Below, piece by piece: positions 32,510-45,379 of a DNA stretch of 64,000 bases. The translations under genes were made by a program, and so were the position numbers. How positions within the stretch are numbered: the first letter of the stretch is position 1; every line of letters starts with the position of its first letter. Under the pieces are notes generated by a model. It was not told the DNA's origin. It saw only the letters and a list, made by a program, of their open reading frames with translations, and ran no database searches. Source of the stretch: Marsupella aquatica (Eukaryota; Marchantiophyta); the NCBI GenBank assembly GCA_973895155.1, contig OZ316891.1:17918001-17982000 (forward strand), in the 5' to 3' direction.

Positions 32510-33520
32510 CCTTCAAAGCATGGGGAATGAGCTCATGCAAAAAGGAGGGTAGGGTTTACTTGAAGCTCTCCCAAACAGCCAATCAAGCTGCAGATTTAAT
32601 TTGCGTCTGAAGCTTCACGGATGACATTCAAATCCGAGCATGAGCAAGGGGAATGAGCGCAAAAAGGAGGGCAATGAAGCTGCAAGTTTTATTAGGGTCT
32701 GAAGCATTGCTGATGATGACGGGAACTTTGGGAAAGAGTGCGAAGGAGGTCTGAAGAGGATCAAAGGGTTGAATATTGACTCAAATCACTCACTAGCAGC
32801 CATCATCGGCAGAATTGAGGTAAATATATGCCTCAATGCTTTTGTTTTCGAAGAGGAGATTTTTCTTTGCACTGAAGAAGCAAGGACGTTGGACAGAGTA
32901 TGTGATGATTGACAGAATCAGAGTAGCTTAAATTTTGAAAGGCTTTGTTTGTTAACAAGAGTTCAAGTTGCGTTAAAGTCTGGAATGACCAACATTGGCC
33001 TTTAAAATACCTAGCCTAGCTTGTGGAACGCAAAATAGGTAGCAACTCTGGAAAGTTCTATGATTGGGTTAAATTGATTGAAAGAGCAAGATCCGTGGTA
33101 TGATGTGAGATCCATGCTCTGATAAATCCATGTTGCCTTCAGAGCATGGGGAATGAGTGCAAAAAGGAGGTTCAATGAACCTGCAGATTTATTAGGGTGT
33201 GAAGCTTTGCTGCCGACATACATTTGAATCCGAATAGGAACTTCAAGAAAGAGCATGGAGAGGAAGGTCAAGCAATCAATCAAATCAGTATTGGCAGCTA
33301 TCTTGAACAGAATTGAGGTACATTAAATTAAATTGATTTGCTTTTGTTTTGAAGAGGAGAAGTTGCTTTGGACTGGAGAAGCAAGGACACTAGCTAGACA
33401 GAGTATTTGATGATCGACACAATTTAGGGAGTTCCCAGTTTGAAAGGCTTTTCTTAGGGCTTTTCTTTTTCAAGAGGAGAAGTTGCATTGGACTCGATCA
33501 GGAAGGGTAGCAAGTCTAGA
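32510..33520 (+). repeat. Diverged tandem duplication upstream of the E3 transposase gene
   Basis: The block AGCATGGGGAATGAG...AAAAAGGAGG through GAAGAGGAGA...AGCAAGGAC occurs from about 32515 to 32910 and again from about 33140 to 33410. A third partial copy of its GAAGAGGAGAAGTTGC end lies near 33468-33515. This non-coding 5' region lies between the left end and the ATG at 33679. Confidence 0.7.
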
Positions 33521-34912
33521 GATTAAATGTGATGATTTTGTGAGGTATCTTCTAAGTCATGAATTGAAATTGGATCCCTAGGACGTAGGTGAATTTGATT
33601 CTATGAGGGTGGGCGGCCTTTGATTGGTAAAGGAAGTTGAACACCCCGACGTATTAAATGCTCCATGATTAGGCTGAAATGGCTACTCTTAATCAGGTAT
33701 CCGATGCCCTAGCAAGAGAGAGGTTGGAGAAGCAAAGGTTGGCAAATCGCAAATCCAAGTTGAAAAGACAAGAGCAAATAGCAAACGGTCAGCACATAGG
33801 TGGTCAACAGGCAGTTCCCACTGATGAAATGATTCATGAAACACAACAACAGTGCAATCTCATGATGGAGAGTGCTAAGCAGCAATGTCAAGATTTAGTG
33901 ATTGATGGCAACCGAAGGCAAAGAGAGTTATTGGCTGCTGGGCAATCAGAGGCAATGAGAATTACTAGTGAGGCTCATGAAGCTGCCGCTGTGATGTTGC
34001 GTACAGCCCGGGAAGAAAGTGAAAATCTCAAGGAGGCTGCGCATTCATGCCATTTTGAGATTTTAGAGTCTAGGCGGAGGACCCTAAGGGCAAGCATTCC
34101 AACACAGGTCAACGCCCACATTCGAATGCCAAGGCAGAGCACCCAAACTGCTTGCACTCAAGTGCATGCAGCCCACCTTCATCCACTAAATGAAGGTGAG
34201 CACGATAATTGTGGTTGTGATGACCAATTGCAGGAAGATTCCATTCTTGAGAAGAGGAGGAAGGATGCAGACAAGAAGAGATTTGAGTACCAAAGGAGCA
34301 AGCGCTCTGTTCCAGAAGACGGTGTAACTCCCAACCGAAAGAGAAGGTGCATTACAATTGTGTTATCAGATATAGTTAGGTACATTTTGGAGAAGACTGC
34401 TACATTCAATGTAGGTGCAAAGAGGGCAGTACTATCTGGTATCTGGTTGCACAAATACTTGAAGAAGTACCAGCCTACAAGACTAGGTTCGCCTAAAATG
34501 GATTGGGCTGTAGCTGCTGCATTATGTGATGTGAGGAAAACCTTGAGCATAGTGAAGCAAGGGATGAAGATCGTGAAAAAACTTATCCTATGGGGGAAAG
34601 AAAGGTACGTCGAGATAAGATTTCTGATGAAGTTCGAAAACAGGTGGAACACTTTTGGGAAACCCACACTTAGATTTCTCCATGTAAGAACAATGAAGCC
34701 AGATTGCGACTAGGGCGGAAAGTGTATGAAACACATCAAGTGCACTGGCTGGAGGATACACAGGTGAGAAATTCTCCATGATTGATTTTGCCACTTTTGC
34801 TTTTAACTCATAATACAATCTGCAGATGTTGAGAAGTAGTTTTGCTTCATGTGTGCTTTAGCCATTGTGCTCTGCTGTAACCACCTAGTTTCTTCTTTAA
34901 GGTAGGATCTGA

Positions 34913-36640
34913 ATAATTTTGTGAGACCTGACGTCCTATATAGCCTAGCAGGAAGGACTCTGTTCCAGGAAAATTCCTTCAGGACCGACTATCTAGGCCT
35001 TCAGGAAGCACTGTTGAATCCTTGTCAAGTGAAGTCTGGCATGAGAAACAAGTTGAGTCCTTGGCAAAGTACTATCTAGTTAATCACTAAGGACTATATA
35101 GTCCTTGACTCAGGAGTATGGATAGCAGTGAAGTCCTTAGTCAAAGGACTTTACTCCTTGGATAAAAACTATAGTCCTTAGCAAAGGGCTTCACTAAGCG
35201 TCAAGGACTATATAGTCCTTAGCAAAGGACTCTACTCCTTTGCCCAGGACTATATAGTCCTTAGCAAAGGACTCTACTCCTTTGCCCAGGACTATATAGT
35301 CCTGGGAAAAGGACTGTAGCCCTTAGACAAAGGACTGTACTCCTTTGCCCAGGACTATATAGTCCTGGGAAAAGGACTTTACTACTTTGTAAAGGACTTT
35401 CTGAAGGACTTTACTACTTTGTAAAGTACTATAGTCCTTTCTAAAGGACTTCACTCCTTTGTGAAGGACTATTAATAGTCCTTACTCAAGGACTTTACTA
35501 CTTTGTAAAGGACTATAGTCCTTACTCAAGGACTTTACTACTTTGTAAAGAACTATAGTCCTTTCTCAAGGACTTTACTCCTTTGTGAAGGACTATTAAT
35601 AGTCCTTCCTAAAGGACTTTACTACTTGGTAAAGGACTGTAGTCCTTACTCAAGGACTTTACTACTTTGTAAAGGACTATAGTCCTTCCTCAAGGACTTC
35701 ACTCCTTTGTGAAGGACTATTAACTCGGGGGGGTCACTTCCACGGAAGTGACACATCACGTGCGACGAAGTATAGGCCCATTTAAATGGGTGTGGCGGAA
35801 GACTTCCAAAGTTTGGTGGAAGAACACATAGGGCATGTTTTATTGATTGGTCGACTTTAAAGAACACATAGGCCTATTTAATTGCAAAAAATACTTTCTA
35901 TAAAGTTTTTAGGGGTTTTTTAATAAAAAATGACAAAATTTTAAGAAAGAAAGGGCTTTGCAAAAAATTATTTTTCACTTTAAAGTTAGGGGGGTCAAAC
36001 CCTAAAACGTCGCACGCGATGTATGACCCTCCATATAGTGACCCCCCCAAGACTATTAATAGTCCTTACTAAAGGACTTTACTACTTTGTAAACGACTAT
36101 AGTCCTTCCCCAAGGACTTTACTCCTTTGTAAAGGACTATAGTCCTTTCTCAAAGACTTTACTCCTTTTAACAGGACTACTAATAGTCCTTGGACTTTAC
36201 TCCTTGGTACGGGCTTTCGTAAAGGACTATAGTCCTTATTCTTTCAAGAACTGTAGTCCTTTGTAAAGGACTATAGTCCTTACTCAAGTGTTTACTCCTT
36301 TGTAAAGGACTATAGTACTTACTCAAGGACTTCACTCCTTTGTAAAGGACTATAGTCTTTATTCAAGGATTGTAATCCTTATTGAAGTACTTTATTCCTT
36401 GTCGAGGACTGTCTTTAGTCCTCATCCGAGGACTATGTAGTCCTTCGATAAGGACTTTCATCCTTTGTAAAGGACTATAGTCCTGGGTTGTGTTACGTCT
36501 ATAGACCCCGCTATAGACTAGTCCTTTGTCAACGAGTGAAGCGCTTTGACCAAATGATTGTAGTACTCCTCCCCGATGGACTTTAGTCCTTAAGCTTTGC
36601 TGGTAGTCTTCCAATGAGGATTCCAACCCTTGCTGAAGGA
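34913..36640. repeat. Dense array of AAGGACTATAGTCCTT palindromes in the transposase intron
   Basis: Dozens of self-complementary units, mostly AAAGGACTATAGTCCTTT, with TATATA and TATTAATA centre variants, separated by ACTCAAGGACTTTACTCCTTTG-like spacers. It fills nearly the whole 1.99-kb intron between exons ending at 34763 and starting at 36753. One MITE has inserted into it at 35724. On either strand the RNA could fold into many short hairpins. Confidence 0.92.
35724..36051. mobile_element. hAT-like MITE, 328 bp, 8-bp target duplication
   Basis: Ends CTCGGGGGGGTCAC and GTGACCCCCCCAAG are inverted repeats. ACTATTAA flanks both sides (35716-35723 and 36052-36059) and removing the insert restores an intact AGGACTATTAATAGTCCT palindrome. 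The internal ATCACGTGCGAC block is shared with the MITE at 39807. No coding capacity. An 8-bp duplication fits hAT or P-type transposases; which one is not known. Confidence 0.92.
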
Positions 36641-38887
36641 CTTCAGTCTAAAAGTAAGTAGTACCCAGATATCTAGGGATTTTTATGGCTGCACATTTGA
36701 GGGTGTCTATTTGCTATAGTATTTCTAATAAAACTCTCCTATATGTTTACAGTATCAATTCTATTCAGCATTTCGTGACTGGTGCACAAGGGAGCAGAAT
36801 GGGGTGTCTGTAGGGATGCGGTCATTCATACACTTCAAGCCATATTATGTTCGCAAGATGAAGGACCGAAATGTTTGTTGCTGCAAACAACATGTGGAGA
36901 TGGACTTACTGAAAGAGGCAATTAACAAATTTAGGTGGCACCAGCACAATAAGGACTGTCCTTGTGAATGTGATATCTGTAGACCCTTAGGTGTTGTACC
37001 CATTTCTTCTTGTATGGCATCTACAAAGTCCATAACCTCAGTTCGTGGCTGGATCGAGGAAGCTCTCTGTCCTAGATTGCCTGAGAACGAGTGGCACCAA
37101 AAAGCCTGTATTATAGGTGAATGTGACAAATGTGGAGTAGAGAAGTTGGATTGGTGCACTCAGGAGTTGGACCCTGCACAGAAACAAATGATCGATTGGC
37201 AGTCGTTTGAATATCATGACCTGGATGACACTGCCCAACAAAAGAGAGAGAAAAAGAAAGGGTCTGAAGAGAGCGCAACAAAGAAGGCTAGGCGATTGAG
37301 GATGGTTTATAAGAAAACTCCCATGGTAGATTTTAAGAGCGCGGTGTTGGATACCATGAAAACATTTATTGTGCATAACTTTCAAGCACATTGGCAGTCG
37401 CAACAATTTAGACAATGTCTCAAAACATTTCCAAGAGGGACAATTGTTTCTTCAATAGATTTTTCAGAAAATTACACTTTTTGCCTCAAAATGAGATTCA
37501 GAGTCAACATTGGGACAATAAGCAAGTGACATTGTTAATCCATGTTACCTATAGACATAGGGAAGATGCCGATTCACTTGAAGCTGCAGTGGGTAGGCCT
37601 GTGCAAGCAGCACAAAATGCTGATAGGACTCGTGATATTATAGCCGATTACCATTTCTACATTAGTGATGATAACTGTCATGACACTCTTTTTGTGCAAC
37701 ATTGCATGGATGCACATTGGGAGTGGATGGCTGATCAGGGCATTCATGTTGATCAACATTGGGTTTGGTCTGATGGGGCTGCCTCTCAGTTCAAGGCCTG
37801 CAGACCGTTTTATTACGTCAGTAGGTACTACTCGAGGTTTGGTGCACGGATGAAATGGTTCTTCCATGCCTCTGGCCATGGGAAGGGTGTTGCTGTGAGT
37901 ATCTTTTGAACACACTTTGCAACCAATTCTGTGAATACCCGCCTTTCAACTGAAGTGTAGTAAGTTTCTAATGGAGTTGGATGTCCAGACTTGCACACCT
38001 AAGAGACTTATAATTTGTGTTTCTGGTATGCTGTAATAGGATGCTCTCGGAGGTCACATCAAGACCGGGCTTGCAACTGAGCAACTGAAAGGCATCAATG
38101 GTCATCGTCTGGAGGGTGCATCAGATGTGGTGAAGTTTTGCAAAGACAAGTTTGCCATTGGTCAATTGCAAGAGTATGGTGATGTGCAACTCGTTCGACG
38201 TGTTTTTTGGGAAATTCCAGTTGGCACTGTAAACAGAAGGAAGAAGTGGGATTGTGATCCAATCAAGGATTGTAGATCTTTGCACTGCTTTGATGGATTT
38301 AGTAAGAGTTTGTCAACATTGTTGCAAGTTTGAGAGCTCAGTTTTTTTGTGTAGCTTGTGTTGATGATGATCCAATGAATTGTGAGAACAAGGAATGGGT
38401 AGGCAAGTATCGCCTAGAGATGGTCAAAGGGGTATTGCAGGCAGATGTCAGACCTAATGTACAGAACATCGGAGAGGGTGAAGGACTGCTTGACAACATC
38501 TCTCTGCCAGAATGTGTCCAATTGGGAGATTTCTATGCATGTCGTGCTTGTCAACCGAATCAAGATAATGTAGATTTCTACATTTATCAGTGCGAAGAGG
38601 TGCTCCACATAGTCACAAAGAGTTTTGCTCATGGGTACCAGGTACAATTCAAGGCAGGGGACATGGCCTTAAAGGGGAGGTGGTTCCAACCATATCCAGG
38701 ATCAGAAAACAAGTTTGTCTTCAATTCTGCTTCTCCTTTCAGCTACTACCACCCAGGGGAAGTCATTCACATTCGATTTGGTTTGACACCATGTGACGTG
38801 CCCAAGGGAGGCAAGGGACGAGGTGCTAGATTTTACACACTAGACTCAGACACTATAGAAGCCATTTATGACTCGCTGCAGGTGTAG

Positions 38888-39798
38888 GTTCTGTAAGACT
38901 CGCTGCAGGTGTAGGTTCTGGATGTGTGTGATGAGGATATCCAAAGTTTCAGTCTTGTAGGTGAGGCTAGTTTTGTCTTACATGAAGATTTCCAAGAATT
39001 CTGTCTCGTAGGCGAGGCTGGTTTTTATGGAATTGTAAAATTGTTCAGAGATTTAATGTAAGGTGCGCATTGACTTATTTTTCACCTTCATTTCATTTTA
39101 GCATCAACAATGGTTGGTCACAACCCGTCAGGCAGAACCAGTAACATTGTGTAAGTACTGTTGTAATGGTAGTGTCCCTCAAAAGTGTCGGAATGACTAA
39201 GTGTCATTATACTTTTTTGACAAAACATAGAAATCTATCATCTTTGACTATTTTTCACTTCTAATCCTAAACTCAAAAAGTGGTGAATCTTAAGCCGTGG
39301 CTTCTACTATCTACAATCTCTATGCTAACAATTTTTAAGACTTTTTTTGAGTAGCTAAAGTGCCTCAATAAAATTGCAGAAAAGTGCTTACGTAGCACAA
39401 ACCCTGAATCCATCCATATCCATGAACAGATTCCTTGTCGCCTAAATACTTGATGTCTTCAGGTTCTTTCCATGGTTTCCCATTCTACTCGTCCGACCCT
39501 GAAGGGGCTTTACTAGGACAATATTGAATATCTATCCCAGTGGGAGTTTTATTGGTTTTGAGGCACTTTGTCTCTCAATTGAGAGAGTTAAATTATCATT
39601 TTTGCATGTACTCAATATTACATATTCAATATTTCACCGGCGGGGCAATAATTTTGATCACATTGGGGACACCCAGATGGTTCTGTTGCTCGCCATGACT
39701 AAAGAACAATAGAAAAAAATCACATAAACCATAATAATGCACTTTGCCAGTAGTTCAAAGTAAAGCGGGTCTGGAGAAGTGTCCCATGTTGAAGCCAG
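38888..39798. other. Non-coding region after the transposase gene
   Basis: A duplicated phrase, ACTCGCTGCAGGTGTAGGTTCTG, lies at the start (about 38870-38920). Otherwise no feature is supported. Confidence 0.5.
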
Positions 39799-39806
39799 AT
39801 ATTATC

Positions 39807-40103
39807 CTCGGGGGTTTCACTTCCACAAAAATGGCATATCACGTGCGACAAAGTATAGGGTCATTTTATTGGTTCAAAGGGAAGACTTAAGAATTTTCTG
39901 AGAAAAACAATAGGGTCTTTTAAATCCAATTTTGAGACTTATAAGAACATTAGGGTCCTTATAACAAATATTCTGGAATATTCCAAGAATATTCCAACTT
40001 TATAGGGGTTGAAAAAATAAAAAAAATTCTTGCATTTTAGGGGGTCCAAGGCCTAAAAACGTCGCAGGTGATGGGGAGGCATCCGTATAGTGAGGCCCCC
40101 GAG
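39807..40103. mobile_element. hAT-like MITE, 297 bp, related to the one at 35724
   Basis: Ends CTCGGGGGTTTCAC and GTGAGGCCCCCGAG form the inverted repeat, flanked by the 8-bp duplication ATATTATC (39799-39806 and 40104-40111). The internal ATATCACGTGCGACAAAG block matches the first copy. The spacer carries GGAATATTCC-type inverted repeats. Confidence 0.92.
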
Positions 40104-40424
40104 ATATTATCCCGCAAGGAATTTGCAGCACCCACACGTAGACAGGATCCTAGTGGAAACAAAAGACGAAATGTATGGAGCTTTCGTGACCAAACCACTC
40201 AATTAAAATAGACATGAATGTGGGCATGAATAACATGTGCGGTTTTCTTCAAACTATCTAAATTGTAACCAGGCACCAAATTCTGAGATGAATACATAGT
40301 TGGTAAGAAAAAGTCTTACAATGAAAATGAGGCTCCCAAGGCCTCAATCCCTAACAAAGTATCATCCAAAACCAGATGATTTAACCCAGCCATCCGAAAC
40401 CCTTCTCTTGTATAGTTTGACTGC

Positions 40425-43400
40425 CTACTTTTTGATGCTAAAAGACCTGAATGTCTCCAGTATGTCTGACCCTAGGTCAGCAACAATATTCTTAAGCTTG
40501 CTAAGGCCAACTTTGGCCACAGACGACTCGTCTGCTGGAGCCTCGACTTTGATTTCTTCAAAGTACAATGCTCGAGGCAGATCTCCTCCCTTGTCACCCT
40601 TGACATACCTGATGATCCAAGTCCTTGCCAAAACCTGATCCCTGATCTCATCTCTCCTCTCATCATCAGAATCCCTATAGTCCTGGCCCGAGATCCCCAT
40701 CGACTGCAGACCAATAGCTTCATTCACTTGAAGCACCACATCGCCAACCTGCACAGCAAAACAGTACATATATGTTCCTTCCCCATCCCTAGAACAAGAG
40801 TGCTGGAGTCTGTTGCGTGATCGAGGACCTAAAGGTGACTCAGGATTCTGCATTCTCAACCTCCGTTTGTGCTTTCCCAAGGTGCAGGGACGGCCGTCAC
40901 TCAAAACTCCCCCACAGCCTTCATAAGTAAAGGCTCCAGCACATAGACCCCATATCTGATCAATCCTGACCTCATGGAGAGTATCATAAAGGCTAAGCTT
41001 CTCCATCTGCCAAACTGAAGCACCTCATTCTCAAAATCAAGAATTCAACAATTTGAATCAAACAAACTAACCAAAGACTCTTGCACTTTCTCACTCCACA
41101 GACTTTTGCAAGGATTTCCCAAGGACTTCAAGTCCTTCCTCACTCCAAGTCCTTGGTAAATCCTTAGAGTCCTTACCGAAGGACTTAGCCAAGGACTCAG
41201 TGTTCTTGTCGATGGACTAAGTGTCCTTGCCCAAGGACTCCTGTCCTTTCCCAAGGACTCGGGGTCCTTCCCCAAGGACTCCAAAGGACTCCGGGTCCTT
41301 TCCCAAGGACTCCCTCTCCTTTCCCAAGGACTCCGTGTCCTTGCCCAAGGACTCCGTGTCCTTGCCCAATGACTACTAGTCCTTTCCCAAGGACTCTGCC
41401 CAAGGACTCCAAGTCCTAGTCATGGCCGAAGGACTCCCAATCCTTGCCCCACGACTCCAATAAGGACTTCAAGTGCTTATGAAGGACTTCAAGTGCTCAA
41501 GCGAGAACTGAAAGTCCTTAAGAAGGACTTGAACTCCTTGGCCCTTGTTGTCTGAGTCCTGCTAGTGTGACAAACCATAATGACAACCAAAGGCAAACAA
41601 ATAAAGGACAAAAGAACATCACAAGGTAGGAAACCCATAGTTACCTGCTTGATCTCTACAACTAGTTCACAGTAGTGGCTCTTGTTTTCCGCCCTGATTT
41701 AGTTTGTTGCACATAAAACGATTTTCTATATTATTCAGTTTACAGCACCCAGAGAAAAACCTTCTTCCTTTTGCTACGGGTCTCTCACAAGAAGTTGCAA
41801 TCTTTTCCTGGAGTTTGATGACTTGGGAGGAACAACTTGGGATTGGATTGCACTCCTGGACTGTGGAGGAGATGTTTCTCCTGCTTCAGTTTGAACAAGG
41901 CTCAACAGTTGCCTGAATGAAACATGAGAGAGAGACTCAGGAGTGAAGGGCAAGGTGCCAAGCTCAAGAGATGTCAATGGGGTACTGGTCACCTTGCTAG
42001 CTACTTCACTCTCCTGCTTCTATTTCTTCCTCACATGCAGTCCGATGGCTGCTGTGGAATTGAACACTGGCATTTCAGGAGACTCATCCACAGGGGCACC
42101 CTGTTCATGCACCACACTAGTGTGGTCCACATTGTTCAACAACACAGTTGCTTGGACCTCGGCTTGTTCCTGCACACACAATGACGACATTCACTTAATG
42201 GCCCAACTAAAAACTCAAACTGTCCAACTACCTAAACATGACCTGCAAGCCTAGTCTGGTTATACACATACCACTGCTTGCGTGGACTGCATCTGTTGCA
42301 AAAGGTGACGACGTGTGCCCAATTGGGCACTGTTAGCCCCATATGTTGCCTTCAAATCCTGAATATAGGAGCCTTCACCTGACGGCAGCTTGTCTACCGC
42401 TCTCTTTGGAAGACCCCAACTTCGAATCCAATCTTCACAAAAGGGTTCCCCACAAGCAAAGCAACAACTTGTCCTTGTTTTATCCCCCAACAAGGTAAAT
42501 AAACAATGCGGATGATAGGCGTGGCCACAACTTGCTGGAACCCAATTGAAACAATGATACCCGTGGCAACAAACTGGACAATTACTCACGAGCACTTCAG
42601 TTCCCACTATCGTAGTTGATGTGGGAACAAATCAAGGCTGCAATGCTGGACATGGATTGGACAACACAGGCTCCAAAATGGACAATTCAGCCTTTTGAGC
42701 TGCTGCAGCCAACTCCAAACGCTTCACATGTCCTTCCAACTGTGATTCCACAACTTTCAAACGAGCCACCTTGTGTGGTAACTGTTCAAAGCGCTTCTTC
42801 CTGGTCTCAATGAGCTTCTCAAATGTAGGCATCCCCTTTAGGATAAATGACTCAGATTCCTTCAAAGCCTCCATGGCCTTGTTACCCTCCTCCAACTTCT
42901 GTTGCAGGATAACAACATAGCTTTCCTGCCCACCCCAAAAAAGATATGCACACGACAACATTATTTGCAGCTCATCGTCAATGCATCAATGCCTCGTCCT
43001 GCTAAATTGAATCCAACATCTCAACTAAATATATATATCCAGCCTACAGATAGTTTGATGGGCACAGGGACAGGTATATATATGGTCTGACATTGTACCT
43101 CCTCATCTTGCTCTCCCTTGAGCTCCTCAAGCTCTATTTCCGTTGACATGTCATCATACAAGGTGTCTGCGGCCTTCACTTTGATTCTCACATCTTGCAA
43201 TTCTTGCTGTAGTTTCTGAAGTTGGTCCACCAGACCAGAGCTGAGTTTTGGATGATCCTCATTTGCTGCCTCCAAGTCTTGCACAGTCTTCTGAACCTTA
43301 CTGATGCTCTCATGGGTGTCTCTAAGACTGCATTTGATCGTGACTATTTGCCCATCCAGAATAGCAAGCAAAAGACTTCTTGGCACTATAGGGACAACAG

Positions 43401-44279
43401 GAGAAATAGGCTTGGCAGGGAGAAGCGTTGTTGCGGGGGCAGAAAGGGCAGCCTCCAATGGTTTGGGATGTGCGCTCTCGCGTGCGCTTCCCTTGCTACC
43501 AAAATCCGCTCCTGAATCGGCTGTCCCCGGATGAGCTTTGTCCCCTGGCGCTTGATGCTTGATACAAATCTTTTTCCTAACCCGATTCTGAGTATCTTCA
43601 CTAAATTCCTGAGGCACTGGTGGCGAATACAGACGCAACCTCCTAACGCAAGGAGGCCCATCTGGCTTACCCTTTCCATCTCGCTCCCATTGGGCAATTT
43701 GCCCCTTCAGCTTCGACACCGCATACACACACCAGTCCACCTTTCGCCTTTGGATCCTTTCTGCATATGCCCCTTTGATGAAAGTGAAAGACAAGAATCC
43801 ATTCACTGGTGCATCGTAACCATCCACGACTTGGGATAGCTGCAAAACCTCCTCAATTGGGAGGCCCACACAGAGACTCAACTTATACCCATTCCTGTCT
43901 TTCTCTCCAAACACTTCGGCCAATTGCTCCTTTGATCTTTGATCTTATGAGGACTAACACCTTCATTTGGAAGACCAAATGTGACATGGAAATACTCTGC
44001 GTCCTTCACATAATCTTTAGGATCCCATGGCTCTAGAGGCGGCTCCACCTTAGTCTTTGGTTTTGCAGTTTTGATACTCTCTACAAGAGCTGGAGAGTCG
44101 GGAGAAGCACGATCTGTAGCTTGGGAGGCATACGTGGTTGGTTTGCTAGTGGACCGGACTCTGCTGCTACGAGGGAGAACAGGGTCTGGGACTGTAACTA
44201 TCTCCATTTCTCCTAGCTCAAGAGTAGAAGTTCTAGGAGCTTCTGGATTATCAGTTAAGGCATCCATGACGGCATTCAA
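40425..44279 (-). pseudogene. E3 accessory gene: coiled coil and RING-type zinc finger
   Basis: Exons from ATG 44279: about 44279-43930, then after a frameshift about 43930-43099, then 42925-42272, 42169 to about 41793, and 41006-40425. The first two segments hold VTFGLPNEGVSPHKI and GYKLSLCVGLPIEE. A long heptad coiled coil covers about 43310-42680. Exon 3 then encodes a RING pattern: CPVC, a spacer, CGHAYHPHC, a spacer, CFAC. The last exon has DQIWGLCAGAFTYEGCGG and TWIIRYVKG. Stops TGA at 42632-42634 (CGA fits) and TAG at 42020-42022 break it. RING fingers usually act as ubiquitin ligases. The role in the element is unknown; it may regulate the transposase or host response. Confidence 0.55.
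41070..41580. repeat. Second AGGACT repeat array, in an intron of the RING gene
   Basis: Repeated CCCAAGGACTCCGTGTCCTTG units and variants, including perfect CCTTGCCCAAGG hairpins. It lies between the exon ending near 41793 and the exon starting at 41006, so again within an intron. Confidence 0.88.
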
Positions 44280-45379
44280 AAATACGCTAGTACAGAGGAA
44301 AGTTGTGGTGAAAACTCAAAGTATAAGCAAGCGTATCGGGCCAACACCTACATTATTACCTCAGGACTGCTGCGGATTGAAAGTGGATGTTGGTTGGATT
44401 CAATCACCAATGACTCGGGTAAAATTTCCTCCGCTGGCTTCAAACAAACCGCCCACTCGGCCTACATGCATTACACAATGGAATTAGAAGGTTGCATTAC
44501 TCCAACCAATGCAGCTGACGGATAATCCCATGTTAATAGCACGCGAACAGATAGGGGTACATACGACAGTCTATCAAAAAGTCAGCTAAGGAATCGAAAG
44601 AATGCTAGCCATCATTTTTGAGAGTTTGATCATCATGTGCAAACCAAACCTATGTCAGCGACCCGTCGAAGTGCTCAGATGTGAAAAAAACAATGAAATC
44701 GCTTCCGAAAGTAAGTTGGCCGTCCTCCACTAGCTTCCCTTTGTTGCCAATAAACTCTGCTGCGACGAGAGCTCTCGGGCTGTAATTATCTCAATGGTTT
44801 GAATGGGTCGGGCCGACATGGACAATCTTGCAATGCGCAAAAAAATACCTACTTGTTTGCAATTTCTCGTCGCTCTCTCTTCCTGCCCCAACACTCGAAC
44901 ACTACTGATTTTGCCTATGGACCTCAAGCTGCTTGGTGTCCACCATGAAACACTTCGTAAAATTTGATAGCTCAGGCATAAAACTCTCAATAATACTCCT
45001 TTGTCCTCGAGTCCTTACTACTGTTGAGACTATCGCGCCAAAGTTGGAAGGACTTGGAGTCCTTGTTTCAAAATGTCCTGGCCGGCGGGGATTGCGAGGA
45101 CATTTATTGTAGGTTTCCAAGACTTCCGAGTCCTTTTTTTGAAAAGTAAACGACGGCTACTCGCCTCGAGGACATTAAACACATCATAAGTACTCTATAT
45201 GAGGATACGAGTGCAAGCTTTACTAGGGTCCTACTAAATCCAAAAAAATCATTTAATGGAATCAGTTCACCAGTTCAAATCTAGCCTTTGATATACGTAT
45301 CCTCAATCTTGGCCATTGAGGGATATGTTGCACATTTAATGCAAAATGGCAAGGACTCGAGTCCTTTTTGTGGAGAAAA
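44280..45379. repeat. E3 right subterminal region with AGTCCTT repeats
   Basis: No coding sequence beyond short ORFs. AGTCCTT/AAGGACT words occur near 45000-45140 (for example AAGGACTTGGAGTCCTTG at 45048) and AAGGACTCGAGTCCTT at 45351-45366. The promoter of the - strand gene presumably lies here. Confidence 0.65.

Larger units (their letters stand above)
33679..38887 (+). pseudogene. E3 transposase-like protein, three exons, several frame breaks
   Basis: Exons 33679-34763, 36753-37894 and 38040-38887 meet at GT-AG sites. The N-terminus is a Gln/Glu-rich coiled coil (about residues 10-140). The conserved part has ERKVRRDKISDEVRKQVEHFWETHT, RLGRKVYETH, MRSFIHFKPYYVRKMKDRNVCCCKQHVE, then VSSIDFSENY, HDTLFVQHCMDAHWEWM, HWVWSDGAASQFKACRPFY and GHGKGVADALGGHIK. 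The spaced Asp residues in DFSENY and WSDG plus the GHGKG..D segment resemble a DDE-type core. I recognise the pattern from plant and animal genomes but cannot name the family securely. Breaks: frameshift near 34560, TAG at 34671-34673 (CAG fits), frameshifts near 37480 and 38300. Confidence 0.7.

Noticed and set aside
34913-36640. CRISPR-like array
   Set aside because: Repeats are self-complementary, vary in length and have repeated spacers; the host is eukaryotic and no cas gene is present. It is an intron-located transposon repeat.
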